Below, in pieces: positions 22,696 to 37,000 of a stretch of DNA of 64,000 nucleotides. Position numbers and translations under genes: made by a program. Source of the stretch: Mesocentrotus franciscanus. Lineage: Eukaryota > Echinodermata > Echinoidea > Camarodonta > Strongylocentrotidae. The stretch's first letter is position 1, and each line of letters begins with the position of its first letter. The stretch covers positions 20,419,804 to 20,483,803 of the forward strand of contig CP137668.1 of assembly GCA_037976565.1 (NCBI GenBank), in the 5' to 3' direction. The notes beneath the pieces were generated by a model that saw nothing but the letters and a program-made list of their open reading frames with translations, was not told the DNA's origin and ran no database searches.

Positions 22696-25600
22696 TCGGT
22701 TTGTTTCAACTATAAACATGAACATGCACTCTTTTAATCGTAAGATACACAATGTTCCATTTCAATAAGCATGGTGGCTTGTTTCATATACAAGACAACT
22801 TAATGTTGAGATCAAATTGTAATAGTATATAATCTTATCATATAATGTCAATATCTGAAATGTACAAAAATCTCATGAATATTCCCATACTTACTAAAAG
22901 CTAAATCATGTTTCTAATCCCATCACATCTTCCAGTTATCTCCATTTCTTCTTTCCTGAAAATATGTTTTTTACTCTATTTTCCCCCTTTTTATCTGCCT
23001 CTACATCATAAATGTATTTTCCTTTCATTATCAAAGCATTTTCTAAAAGCTAAATTTTCAAATATGATTTGAGTATACAAGAACATGTACATGTATCAGT
23101 AAAGAATTAAATTCATACCAGAGACTGGCATAAAAAGAAAGAAAGAGAGAAGAATAATTACAAAAAGGAAAAACAATTAACCGAACTTAGCTTCACGATT
23201 ACTACATGTTAAATTGAAATCAGAGGCCGTTAAAACTTGCGTAATAGAGATGTCATCAGTGCAGTTAAGAAGCAAGGCAAGAATGGATAAGCACCAAATA
23301 CTGCAGTAACATAAATTATTGTGGTTATATGTGTACGTTATCTCAAAACCATAACAATTAATATATTGCAAATGCCCAAGAAATTGACTACATGAATTAT
23401 TCAAAACCAAAACCAAAAAAAAAAAAAAATGAAAAGGGTTCTATCATTACATACAACCTTTAAGTGAAGCAGTTTGTTACAATACCTCTAACCCTATTTT
23501 ATATTTCTTTCTAGAAATGCTGAAATTCATGTTGCTGCATCAGAAATGTTATAATTAATAAATAAGTAATAATAAAAGAAGATATAAAACATGTGTTCAT
23601 CTCCAGACTATGAGCCCCAACAGAGACTTCAATCACACACTATGAATTCAGCTACATAATTCTCAGCTCAAATCTCAGATCAGGCCTGAGAGGTGCTTTT
23701 ATTTGTGTTAATTTGGAAATTGTCGCAGTTGACCTCAAACTTCTACGATTGTCATCTGCAAGCTTCCTGGTTTCTAGTGATAATTAATTGGCCATATTGT
23801 AATTATATATGGCTGTCTACATTAAAGGCATCATTTAACAATGTTAAATCTAAGATGCATGGCCCTATGTGTTATCAGTGTCTGTGATAGGGAATAATAT
23901 TGAAGCCCTAAAAAAATTGCGCTTCAAAATGATCATGAAGTGCCTAAAAAAAATTAAAATCTTTGAGTGACCGGTTTTACCATACTCTTTTCCCCAATAG
24001 ACTGTAGTGTTATAAAAACCGTTAGGAAACAAAAAATGAAATTTCGATTTCTAATCATAAATATCTTGATAATCAGACAGGCGATCGGCTTGTAAAAGTC
24101 ATAGGTTGACTGACCTAATTATAATTATGATTCCAGCATGAGCTAAATCCAGGATTTTGTTTCAGAATCTGAGGCAATGTTACAAAGTCACTTTAAGGTA
24201 TCACCAGATTATTAATGACAGTTGGTCATGCCAACAGCCCTTGCATATTGGCCAGTCACATTGGCACACTGCTGCCCAGATGATCATCATGTAAAACATC
24301 TTTCTATGCAATGCTTTTTAAAATGGTTTTGTATGACATGGGATAAAAAGAGAACTTTCTGAAGCCACTCTTTAAGTCACTTATATTTTGAAACTGGTCA
24401 GAAAGACTACCTTACTATTGAAGCAAAAATCATTTACTTTGAAATTGCTCTCTCTTTTACATACTACTAGTGATCTCTCTATTAAAGATACTATGTCCCT
24501 TTTGCAGCCGACATCAAATTCTGTAGAAATTTGCGGGAATTATGAATATGTCATGTATGTCCTATCTGTGAAATTTAAACGTTAGCAGTGTCCTAGTATT
24601 CAAATTATGCAAGGAAACCCGTTTACTTTCTAGACTTCCTGTCAGACACTATTGAGTGACTGACTGACACCTTTTTTCTTTGGTAATAACATACATAAAA
24701 TGAGCTGTAACAGGTACATGAGCATTTGTCTAAATCAATAACCCACTACTTGTAATGGCCAAAATTAAACTGATTGAATCTTTGTGCAGCACAAAACGTA
24801 CGACCATTCAGTACAAGGGTCTGAAAATCAGACTATTACTTAGGTGATTTCAATCACTAATGTCGATTCTACAACTAATGGTCGTTATTTTCCCACAAAA
24901 AACATTTTCAAACCCTTTCGTTTTTAGGCAAGTTATAAATAAGTATTGTATTTCAAATGCCGTTGGAATTTAACCTTTTCATTTTTTTGACCTACAAATG
25001 GGACATAGTACCTTTAAAGCAAATCTAAAAATATCCAGACTAACTTTTAAATGTGGAGGAAAATAATGGACCATGTGGAGAAGGAAATCATGTGCTTCCC
25101 AGTTACATTACCCATAGTATTGGAAGAAATTCACAATAAATGGAAATGATAATAATGATAATAATAAACCTATCTCGCTCTCAGTTATCTCCATATTTCA
25201 ATTTCATCCTACAAGATATTTATTCCTGGCCTACAAAGCATTAGTGGAATATTTTTCCCCATTATCAGTTTGTATAAGTAAGTATAAAACAAACAATATT
25301 GCTCTAAACTGGTGTAGGGTGACATTGTTCAGTTGAGTAAATTCTTGGAGGTAAACATTAAATAAACACCCTTTTACTATCTGATGTTTGCAATCATGAA
25401 TAGGAAATGAGCATTTGAGATTTGCAGGTAGGTAATTGTATATCTACGACTCGCAACACCATAGTACCAGTGATTTTTAGAACGGCATGTTTTTCATTTA
25501 TCATGTTTAACAGTTATTTCCTCATCAACCGGATATAATCTCGGCCTTCAGAAAATTGCTCTTCATAACTGTATGTAATCTCCATTACTGTGTTAAACAC

Positions 25601-26053
25601 AAATAAGAAATAATAAATAACTTTGACATTCGTTTATCTAAATGGACATTATCTCAATGTCATTTGTCTTTTCTGTTAAAAAATCCCCAAGTTCCGTCTA
25701 GAATCATCATATTTTCTCTCTAAATGTATAACTATAAGCATGCAGGGAAAATCAGGCCTGGATATAGAGTCTGTCTCCAAGATCATAAAATATCTGGTAA
25801 AATAATTCTTAACTCAGAGTTCATTTCTTTGTAGCCATCCAATACTACAAGATAATTGCTTCACTTCTAGTTATCAACTTATAATTAGGTACCTTTTACT
25901 GTAATATATGGTATATATCATGCTTCATCTTTCTCTAAACTCATAAAATAATGATAATGCTTTCTCCATCCTTGGTTACGCATCGTCTCATCAGAGAAAG
26001 AGAGAGAAGAAGAGAGAAGAGGAGGTTTCCAAGAGGAAGAGGTGTTTCTTTCA

Positions 26054-26179
26054 TCAACTCGCTGAGGCGTTACGGTTCTTCAACAAGCTCACGTTCTGAG
26101 CAAAGCTGGCTGCCTGGTCTCGCATCTGTTCTGTCTTATCCTCCAGTTCACCCAGCTTCTCACCTCGTTCCAGGGCAGC
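26054..26179 (-). CDS. SNARE-like gene, last coding exon
   Basis: Begins after CATTCTGCAG on the minus strand (acceptor, + strand 26180-26189). It encodes AALERGEKLGELEDKTEQMR, then DQAASFAQNVSLLKNRNASAS and TGA at 26056-26054: 41 residues, phase 0. The heptad-like spacing from Arg330 fits R-SNARE layers +1 to +8. Nearest known relatives by eye are the C-termini of tomosyn (ALDERGQKLGDLEERT) and VAMP (VLERDQKLSELDDR). Confidence 0.88.
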   Translation of the reverse strand, partial: AALERGEKLGELEDKTEQMRDQAASFAQNVSLLKNRNASAS

Positions 26180-28021
26180 CTGCAGAATGCATGGGGATGG
26201 GGTGGGTTAGGGGTATAGGATGGGGTGGAGGTGGGTGAGATTAAGAATGTCCGGTTTGATGAGGGTGGTAGGATGAGTAATGTAAAGCAAGATAAAATAA
26301 TGCATAAATGAGATTATAGAAGGGGAAGGAAGATACATGGAGAATATGTTTCAGATATAGGTTTTGATGTTAACAAAGCAGAATTATGAAGAAAATATAA
26401 GTAAAATGGGATAATGAAAATAGGAAGTAAACAATTAATGAAAGAGGAAGTGAAATGTTATATTGAAGAGGATAATAGGTAAACAAAGATGGAGACAGAG
26501 ACAGTAAAAAAAAAGAGGAGAAAGAAAATGACAAATAGTGGGAAAGAAGAACAAAGAATAAAGGAACATATAGATAACATTATAGACAAAAAACAAAAGA
26601 TTATTGGTCACAGAAACAGGAGAATGATTACTCATTTTGGATTGCAGACAAGCAAAAAAAGAAGAAAAAATGATTGCAAAAAATCATACAATTACATTTA
26701 TATTCTGTAAGGAGTTCTGAACATTAAAGGTGGGATGGAAATTTTCATCAAATGAGTTGAGAATTCATCATCAGATAATCTAAAGCTACAATCTACATGA
26801 TAAAAATGCTACATTTGCAAGACAGGGCGGCTCATGGGAATCATTGTCTTTCTACAAAAATGGTATGTATAAGTATTTTGCTTATTAGTATTATGGATAT
26901 ATTCTAACCATATGTAACACACCATATGCCATGGGATATTAGGTCTATACATGTATATAAGTGTGGATGTTGGGGAAAGAAATCAAAACATAAATTGAAT
27001 GCAAATATTATTAATCACATAAATCTAAATGAATTGATTAGCCATCTATAACTTATGACCCAAATGAACATGAGAACAAACAATTGAACAGCTTCCTAAA
27101 CGATAGCGGGTATCCAGGCCATGGCTGGTTCGCAATAGGGTGATTCTATGAAATGTGTTTTAAATATTGATTGAATCATTTCTATCATAAAAGAGAGAGA
27201 AAAATCACTTGATATATCACCATTGAGTGACCAATGTTTCTTTCTGTACCTATATTACAGAGAACCAATGAGAAGGTATTTTTTGTGGGTCATAATATTT
27301 CTTTCATATTAGAGGAAGTGGAAGGAAAGAGAAACATTTTATATTACAGGGATGGATCCAGGATGTTTAGAAAGGGGAACAAGGTGGGGTGGCGTAAAGT
27401 GTAGTTAATACTCCAGGGAACATGATTTTGGGAATAGTGCCAGAACTAGTGGCAATGGGACTGACATATAACATTAAAGCCATGACATGAATATTCTGCC
27501 CCCTCCCCCATAATGAATGTGATTTTAAGAATCCCTATGATCCCCCACCAAATTGCTTAGGGGGCAGGGGGTGGGGTGGAGGAGCAAAAAAGAAGGAAAA
27601 ATCCAAGGAATGCGATATCGATGGATTGGGGCATTAGATAAGAAAGAAAAAAATATATAAATACCAACCTTCATTTCCACCCCATCTATCTAGTTTCAAT
27701 GAGAGGAGGCTGTATGGTTGGGTTACCCCTCCCTCCCCCTGCATTGATCTTTGATGTATACTGAGCTACGCATAATAAACTAACATATGACCCTAACAAA
27801 TGACCCTGTGATTTTCATACAAAATCAGTTGGTCACGACATATTAATCACCACACACTATTGTGCACCACAGTACCCTAAATATTTTGTCGTAATGTCCT
27901 GGACAACATACACAGAATCATCTGATTATTTTCTTTCAAGAAAAGAGAGGAAATCAAATAAAGTATCTATAACACAACTGGTACCTCAAAAGAAATGGGC
28001 AGGAGGGAAGGATAGAAACAG

Positions 28022-28062
<41 letters not shown>

Positions 28063-31000
28063 GAACTGTACCTGTCTTGGATCTGTAAATCCTTGTGAAG
28101 ACTTATGGCTTGCATCCTCCTCCTTCTTCTTCTCTAGAGCAGCAAGTTTATCTGTCATTCAAACCACAATATATGAAAATGATGCCGAATCAAAATAAGA
28201 CACAGCATACATGACACACAGTTTGCTTTATCGACATTACTCATAGATTAGTACATGTACTTGAGAAATCAATTTTTTAGACAAATGAACATGATATTGA
28301 TAAAAGAAATACAGTCAAACCTGCTTTAGTGACCACCTGTCTACAAAGACCACCTGTCTACAAAGACCACATTTTTTGTTTCCCTTGAAAATGGTTTCTC
28401 ATTGAAACATGTACTAAAGGGACCTGTCTACAAAGACCACCTGTCTACAAAGACCACTTTTTGTGTTTCCCTTGGGCGGTCGCTATAGACAGGTTTGACT
28501 GTATATACACTGTACAAGCAAAATTGGAACTCTAAGAGTAAGTCAATAGAAGTGCTTTGTACCTATTTTCTTATTATAACTGTTTAAAAATGTAGGGGCT
28601 AATTCAGTTTTATTTTACATACGAATAAAAGGATAGTAAATATCATTTGAAACCCTTTTTTATGGCTCACTCTCCATCATGTGATCTCTACTTATTTCTC
28701 TTTCTCTCTCTCTCTCTCTCTCTCTGTACCAATGCATATACAACTTCATGATTTACAAAATTGGCATGATCATTCAATATGGATGTACAAGTATCCATTG
28801 TACTTGGCTTGAGGCTAGTTATCCTAAAAGCAGCTTCACATTACCTCGTGCATATTTTGACTTCATGCGCTCTGAGCTGACTCTTTTGAACTGGCTACTG
28901 GAAGATGAAGTCTCATCTGCAAGGCAAACCAGAGAAGGACAAATGGTCAATACTGTACATACATGTACATGTTTTGACACAGATCACCAAAAAATTTGAA
29001 CCTATCTTAGTGGCTACCATTTTATAAAGACCATCCATCTCCTATTGTGATCACAGTGTCTCCTTTAAGAAATGTATATTGTGCATTTAGAATCTTTGTC
29101 GAAAGGGAGAGAGATGGTAGGAGTGAAAGAGAGAGGGGGGAGGAAGGAGGAACAAGGAGAGGGAGGGAAAGAGAGAGGGGGTAGGCAAGGGAGAAAGAGA
29201 GACAGACAGAGGGAGAGAGAGAGAGAGAGAGAGAGAGATGGGGGAGAAAGGGAATTCAAAGAGCAAGGAAGACAAATGTGAAGACAGAGCACGAGAGATA
29301 ATAGCTGGAGTTTGGTGACAGATATATAATAGGGACTTTTAGATTTACACGACGAGAACGTGGACTGTCACGTGTGCAATTCTTTCAAGGCACTGGCCCG
29401 TGACCGGCAGTGCCTTAAAAGGACGTCACATTACCTTAAAAGGATGTCACCGTGTCAGTCCACGTTCTCGTCGTTTAAAATCTAAAAGTCCCTAATAACA
29501 AAATGTAGAATACCAGAGTGAAATGACCAAACCTAAAAAGTAAAGCATGGTAGAGAATGTAATCAATTTAAAAACATTACACAGAATACACAGGCAAGTG
29601 AACTTCTTGACAGTAATGCAAGGCTCAACAGGACACCAGTCCACATGGCCCCTGAATCTTAACTTAATTGGGACCCCTAAAATCTGGATATTTAAACAAG
29701 GGCCTTTATGCAAATCTGGATCCCTTGTTGAAATCAAGTTAGTGTAAAACTTTCGGTCAATGAAACTAGTTGGAGCAAAAGCAAGAAAATAGTCAATTCT
29801 AAAATAAATGAGCCACAAAAAATACACAAAATCACTTATGTTTTTAACTTACAGAAACCGTCATCCACACTTCCAAATGTACATCTAATACAGAGCATTG
29901 TCAACCTGACGATACAGCAGCCAAGTTCAAAATGATCATAAGAAATTTAGTAAACTTCTTCTACATGTACACCCTGTACTGTTTAATTTATCTACATGTA
30001 TTTGCATAGAATGTAGATTCATCTAAATGCCATAACAACTTTCCTTTGACTTGAAGATTTTGGAGAGGAGCCAGTATTGTACTTAGCAACTGTCAAATGA
30101 GGTACGCAGCTGTTTGTTGCTGATTTTTTTTCTAATACTAAAAACGAAAATTGAGTCACCGTCAAAGTGTGAGATACATGTATATTCAGAAAATACCTAC
30201 GAACTTGACGCCTGACCCACATACATGTATCTCAAATGTGTTACTTCAGGAATTGAAGTCCCATAATCTTCCAACTTTAAACTTTTCTCTGCCTGCATCT
30301 CCATCAGTCACTTTCTACAAAAGTGTAAGAGTTGCTGGGCCCCTCCCTAATAACATACCTGTTATACACATTTTTTCTGGCCATTTCATGAACATCAACG
30401 AAAGCCTACATGTACATACATTACTTCGCATTTAAATGAACCTTATGTTGTCCCCCATGGGGCTTTACAGGTTGAAAACTTAACCTGTACTGTGTGCCAC
30501 TAAGTCTATGAACACTTACTTCAAAAGAACTTTTAAAGAAACTCAATTTTCAGTCAAGTCATTGACCCACTGTTAAATTAGACCAACTTCCTTTTGAACA
30601 AACTTGACCATACATTTTCCTGTTTGAAGAAAGAAAAAAAGCCCATCCTGATATTAATTGGGTTCTGATATAAACACAAATTTTAGAAAAAACTTATCAC
30701 TACAGGTCAGTGTGAAATTCCTGACAAAGCCGAAGAAATTTGAGAATCCTAAATTCATCAATCCGACACAAATGTACCGTTAACTCAACCTAGTACAAAC
30801 TTGAAACTAACAGTTTCAATATCGATTCAGATTATTGTGATACCAAAATCGCCAAACAATATCACTAATTAATAACTTGTCATTTTAGCTTGTAATAACT
30901 CAGTAAAATCAAATTTTCTGATTTTCTCGACTCAACACTAATATTTCTGTCAAAGAACATTTAAAAGGATGTTGTAAAACAAAATGAACTTTGTACATGC

Positions 31001-34000
31001 ATATACTGCAATCATAATATTACTAACGCATGGTAAGTTTTTCAGATGAGAGTTTGATACTGATTTGAAAAGAATCTGAATGCAAACTGCAAAGCATTTG
31101 ATAATCCTAAACATTTTAAACTTCTTTATTCCCTTTTGATCCATATTCACAGCCCTACTACTACTATTAAACATCCAGAATATTCTGATGGAAGTTTCTT
31201 AAATTATAATAATAATAATAATGATAATATTAATATGTCTTGTTTACCCAGGGTAGGCTCATTAGTATTAACACTGTTCTCCCTGAGGGGCCTTCAATCA
31301 TACCATTACCTCGGCTTTAGCCGAGCTACCATGAATGAAAAGGTGCTCAAGCTTTCCAAGGAATTTCTTCCTACTGGGTTACCATTTACCTCACCTGGGT
31401 GGAGTTTGGCAAATGTAGATTAATATCTTGCCAAAAGACATTAGTGCCGAGGCGGGACTCGAACTGAGAACCATGCGATCCACACTCCGGTGATGTATCC
31501 ACTAGACCACAACAACTCTACAAAATTATGTTCCTCATTTTATGTTATTCTTATATTTAACTAACAATAAACATTAATTACTGACATTAAACAATATGAA
31601 AATTAGACTTGTCACATTTCAGCAGACAAAATTTGGATTGCTGCAGATTTTGAGTCCCCTATTTACAAACTTGGAGCTAAATAACTATTTGTTTTCTTTT
31701 TCTTGTTTTATTTGATAGGTCAGAGCTCAGTAGCATGTCTTGAATAACTGAATATCTACCAAACACAATCATCACAGAGTGATGTAATAATGTCTGCTCA
31801 AAGACAAGAGGGCCACAATGACCAAAGTCTCCCCTACACTGTATGGTATCTCACAGATGAATAAGAGCTCCAAATGTTTTGAATTACAGTTCAACAAAAT
31901 GAAACAAACAGCTACACAATGCGATCAGACATTGTTCAGAGACAAAAGTGCCTTGATATTCCACTTTCATCTAATACTTAATTAATTATTCTTTGTATGA
32001 AGAGTTGACTGGAAACTAATATGATAAAATAGAATCACCTGATTCACAAAACTGGTATAGTTCCCTACTTATAAAACATGTAGGTATGAAAGCACTAGAG
32101 TGTGCTTGAATCTTTTGGTAATTAATGCATACTTTACTCCTTCGATACACATATAAGAGCAATGCTTTACACTTTGTAAAAAAATAATAATTAAGAATTA
32201 CTGTAAAAAAATCAATAGGAGATTTGCAGCACTAATTAAATTGTGTGTCAAACAAGATGGCTGTTTGTACACATTACATGAAAAAGTTGCCATCTGGTCA
32301 TACTATACATTTGTACATATCTACACCTGTACACATGTATGTATGGCTACATATACATGTATGTACATGTAGTATGGTATCTCAAAGTTGATATCAAGAG
32401 TTGAATAAGCAGTCGACACATGAGGTGACAAAGACAACTACATGTAAATGTATAACTGCAGGGAGAAGGATACCAGATACTACGAGCCAATGAAATTAGT
32501 TATGTAATCATTATTCATTGATGCGACAATGGTGCTGGATACTATATGAAAATGATGTACATGTAATCATGATTTATTGATGCACTCACTGTGTATTCCA
32601 TTATACTAGATACAAGCTCATACAAATTATGCACCTACACTGTACATGTATGATGCATTCAATGATGTATACACAAGTGAAGGTAACCTTTTCAATAGGG
32701 AAAGCAAAGGCTATTCATGAAGCTCTTCCATCACTTTGACAGTGATTCTTCTAAATTATTCATTGTACACACTGTAGCTGCATACTGAACACAGCTCCAA
32801 AAGATCAACATACATATATTTATAAAGAAAGACATGGGGGAGGGGAGAGATTGTGAGCTGAAAAGCAAAATAGGCAACCAATTTTTTCCTCTGCCTAATC
32901 AAGCGAGGGGGATTACAATTTTTTTTAAAGCCAAGGAGAGATGGCTCCGTTGTCATGATTTTCACAGATTCAATATTAATAAAAATGTTGATTATTCAAT
33001 ATTGTCCTAAACATTTAACAAAATTAAGCTCAACAAGGATCCGCTCTCAACCAATATAATATGAATACTTAAGTTTATGCTTAACCCTAATCAGAATGTT
33101 GAAATCAAGATAATTCACATACTATTACATACCGTATGTGTTTCTTAAAGCATTTATTCAATGACAATGTAGGCTACAAAAAAAAAATCACAACTTAAGT
33201 ATCAATATTTAGAAAATGATCAATTTAGATTATACTGCAATATAAATGTTTCTCTTTTTTTTCTTAATGTGAACCCTTTTGGGTGAAATTCTTCATGTTG
33301 CAAGTAAAGTGAGAAGGTATAGTAAACAGCATGCACCCCATACAAACATAGCAATACAAAGTACACACATGAGTGGGGTGTATTGTGAGTATATATGTAC
33401 AAGTGCATACATAGGCCTACATGTACGTGTTAACAGACATGGAGATGGCTGTGATGGTATACGGTATCAACATAATTAAAAGCAGCCTCTTTTCTTTAAT
33501 CTAAACTATCCATGAATACATTTATCAAGTAATTTCCTGATGCCTTTTAGCAGAACATAAAGAGCATGAAAAGCTCTAAATTTGCATTCAGAGTAATGAA
33601 ACGTGATACGGCCACCATCGCATACATCACTTCCATCATATTTATATGTGCATGATTACACTGTTTTATTACCAAGCATTTAAAATCATCTAGACTGCTG
33701 CATGTAAATGAGCCAATTATACCCTGGTACACACAGCTGACGCATGTCACCAAGTGTGTAATTCATTAACAAGGAATAAGAGATCACACAACAACATATG
33801 CTTACTCATTCTACAGATAGATGATCACTAGAAAAGAACAGAAGATGGCACTTCCAGCACTCGATACACAAACACAACAGATCAGATATCAAAGGTCCTC
33901 CGGTATAATAAACGCCCGACAGGAGATAAAATATGAAGAGAGCGGTAAAAACGAAGAGCAGTGAACATGGGCTGATAACTGCCGAGTAAGATGTGTGTAT

Positions 34001-37000
34001 CACACCTGATGGGGCGCATGTAATAGGAGCGGAGTTATTGCTGATTTACTGGAGGATAACAAGTTCATGCCTGGATGGAAAGCACCATGCCTACAAAAGG
34101 CTCAACAATGAATCTTTCCATTTCCATCTGAAATATGAATTAACAATGACCATCAAACCAGCTAATCACAGTGACACAATTCATCAAAAAGTGTTTTGAA
34201 GGTGCATGCATGCATGTATGTCTTCTTCTTTTTTTTTAAATATCAAAGGTCTTTGTGTTTTTCTCACAAGTTTGACTAAAAAAAAAGCATGTTATCTGTT
34301 GCAATTAGTTATGACAACAGATAATTTTTAGTAAATTCCAAGCAAAATTCATTCAAATTAATAGAGTGAAAGTTCATATCTGATGCTACAGCATTTTCTT
34401 TTAAAATGTGATCACAAGTGGACCATATACATGTACATGTACATGTACTGTACATGGCATTTTGGCTTCATTTTGCAATGTAATGCAAACCTTTTTTCCA
34501 TTCTTGATAAAGTAGCTGTGAAAACTGCTCTATGAAGCTCAATATCAAAGTCTACCTGAGACTGAACTCATTTGATCCTGCTGAGATCGTGTTCAATTTA
34601 ATTGAGAAACCAATATAACTTTTATTCCCTCTACAGGTTTTTTTTCTATCTTGTCTTAAAATCAGATTGAGTTAAGCAGGATATTTTCAAACTCAGGTGG
34701 TTAAAGGGGGGGGGGGTAAAATTGAATTATAAGAAATTATTTTTTTCCTGAATGGTTTTGAAAATAATATGCCTATTTACCCATAATATAAGCAGCTACA
34801 TGTACTATATAACTTTCACAAAATGTACATGTTCAGTGTACACTGTATCTATTTCATCAATTTGAAGTGACCTGAATATTTGTTCTTGAAGTTCTGATTG
34901 AATAAGCTCCTGAAAGAATGTAAATTTATTAAGTAACAAGATCAAGCAAATTTACACAAATGCCTGGCCCTTCCTTACCACCCCTCACAGCTGAGATGAA
35001 ATGCAAACATGTTTAATCTACCAAGAACACAAATAGATGAAGATACCATGAACACTGAAACCTGTGCTAAATATGTAGTATCTATGTGTAGTCCTCTGCA
35101 ATTACTAAAATTCCAGTTTCTTACAAATGAATTCAATACATTAGACAAGTTGATCCTCTTTAGTCCTAATTAAACTGCGGCCCACAGGTTGCTTGCTTCA
35201 AACAAACAAATGAATAAATAAACAAACAAGTAAATAAAAATAAATATAAATCTAAATTCATTAATTGATTTATAAATTAATAAATTAATGTGTAAATAAA
35301 TAAATTAATTAATGCAAGAATAAATATGTAAATAGCTTGCTTGTATTGTAAGTAGTAAAAAGAAAGAATTCCCCCCCCCCCTCCTTTTCCTTTTAAGAAA
35401 ATATGTCATTTTTAACCTTAAAGGAAATGTTTTTCAATGACTCAAAGTTGCTGCAAGTATCAGAAACAGGAAGACATTTAAAATATAAGTGTTTTTTGTT
35501 TCCTTGAGAGATATTTTCTGTACAGGAAAACTGTTTATGAAGAGCTACCGGTATGCCTCATATGAACACTGCATTGCAAGCCCTACATTGTAATAGTACA
35601 TGTACAATTGTACATAATAATGTAGATTTTCTACAAAAAGAAATCTGCTCATATTGTCATCGAAAGTGGGATATGCTTATAACAATGACATTTAAAGTAC
35701 ATGTACAAGTACTCTACATGTACATAAATTATTGATTGATGGGCTGTCCTCTTTTTAGCTGCCTGTATGCTACATTAGCTTGGCTCTCTAATTTCTATAC
35801 AATTACAGTTGTATGTGTGTGACTGTGATATAATACGGTCATAGAGCTTGTTCTCCTACTAACAGAGATGTGAATTTTTACTCATTTTAACTGCATTGAA
35901 TGCCATAGGAGGAAAAAATCATGCCCCTCAAAACTGAAGATGCTCCCCTTAATCTGCATGTACTACAAGTACAGCATTTAACTATATCTACATGTATTTC
36001 TTGCTAAAACTGCTACTTTGCATATCTTATCATATCTGAATTTATACAACTCACTCCCAGATCCTAATCAAATGATTGGTCATGCGCGGTCACGTGCGGT
36101 CACGTGTGATTCATTTACTGAGCCTATTGCACGCTTTTTCATGAAAAAGCGTGCAATATTTTCCAGTACTATCCAACGTTTTTCAGTGCCGGCAGTAGTG
36201 CGCATAGAGGTTAGAGCGCTTAATACTGCGTGTACACATGGGCCTATTCTTGCGCAGCACTATGCGTAAATGGGTATAGAGGTGCGCTTGCTATATCTAT
36301 ACTTATGTGTGCGCACTAAATTGAGACTTATTAAAACTTGAGATATATTTGTCAGCCATAAACTGTCACGAAACAATCTTGAATTAATTATTTTTACATC
36401 AAATAACAAGGATCTAGGAGTTTCGTTGTATAAAACAAATGATGCATGTTTTCATTCGTTTATTATACGATCTATCCGCCCTTGTTGATGCTGTGTGTAT
36501 CTATCGCACTCATCCTAGCGGCTTCGTGCAATAGATACATATGTACACACAGCCTCAACTCAAGTGCGGATAGATCGTATAATGAACTCATGCGCATGCA
36601 TCATTTGTATAATGTAAACAAGACATCACCTGAAATCAAAGTACATGTACATGAACATGACAGAGTGTAGACAGGCTACAAACTGTGCATTTTATTGGTT
36701 ATTTTTTGTTTACCCGAGTGATATTTTTCATGTTTATGCCAATTTGTCATGAATTGTATTACAATGTGCACTATTTTGTGCACTGATTCAATGACACATT
36801 TCTAAGACAAAGTGGTCTAAATTTAGTAATCTCTCTCAATAAGTGAATATTTACAAAAGCAAGAATCAAATGCAAAATATAAAATACTTTTTTCATTCAT
36901 GGGAGCTCTTCTTGGAATTTATAATATTAAGCAAGTAAAATTAAGATTACCTCAACATTTGTTTATGGATACTTTTATTTTGTTTTGTTTTGCTTCTTTC

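Larger units (their letters stand above)
20163..26053 (-). other. Probable 3' UTR of the SNARE-like gene and intergenic DNA
   Basis: AT-rich, with no credible coding exon. Downstream on the minus strand from the stop codon at 26054-26056, several TTTATT hexamers (AATAAA on the minus strand, for example 21324-21329) are possible poly(A) signals. It contains a MITE at 21699-21833 and a tRNA-like element at about 22605-22695. The boundary with the LARP4 3' side is not visible. Confidence 0.4.

Noticed and set aside
31436..31520. Possible functional tRNA gene
   Set aside because: B box is good but the anticodon arm and acceptor stem are degenerate; context is SINE-like.
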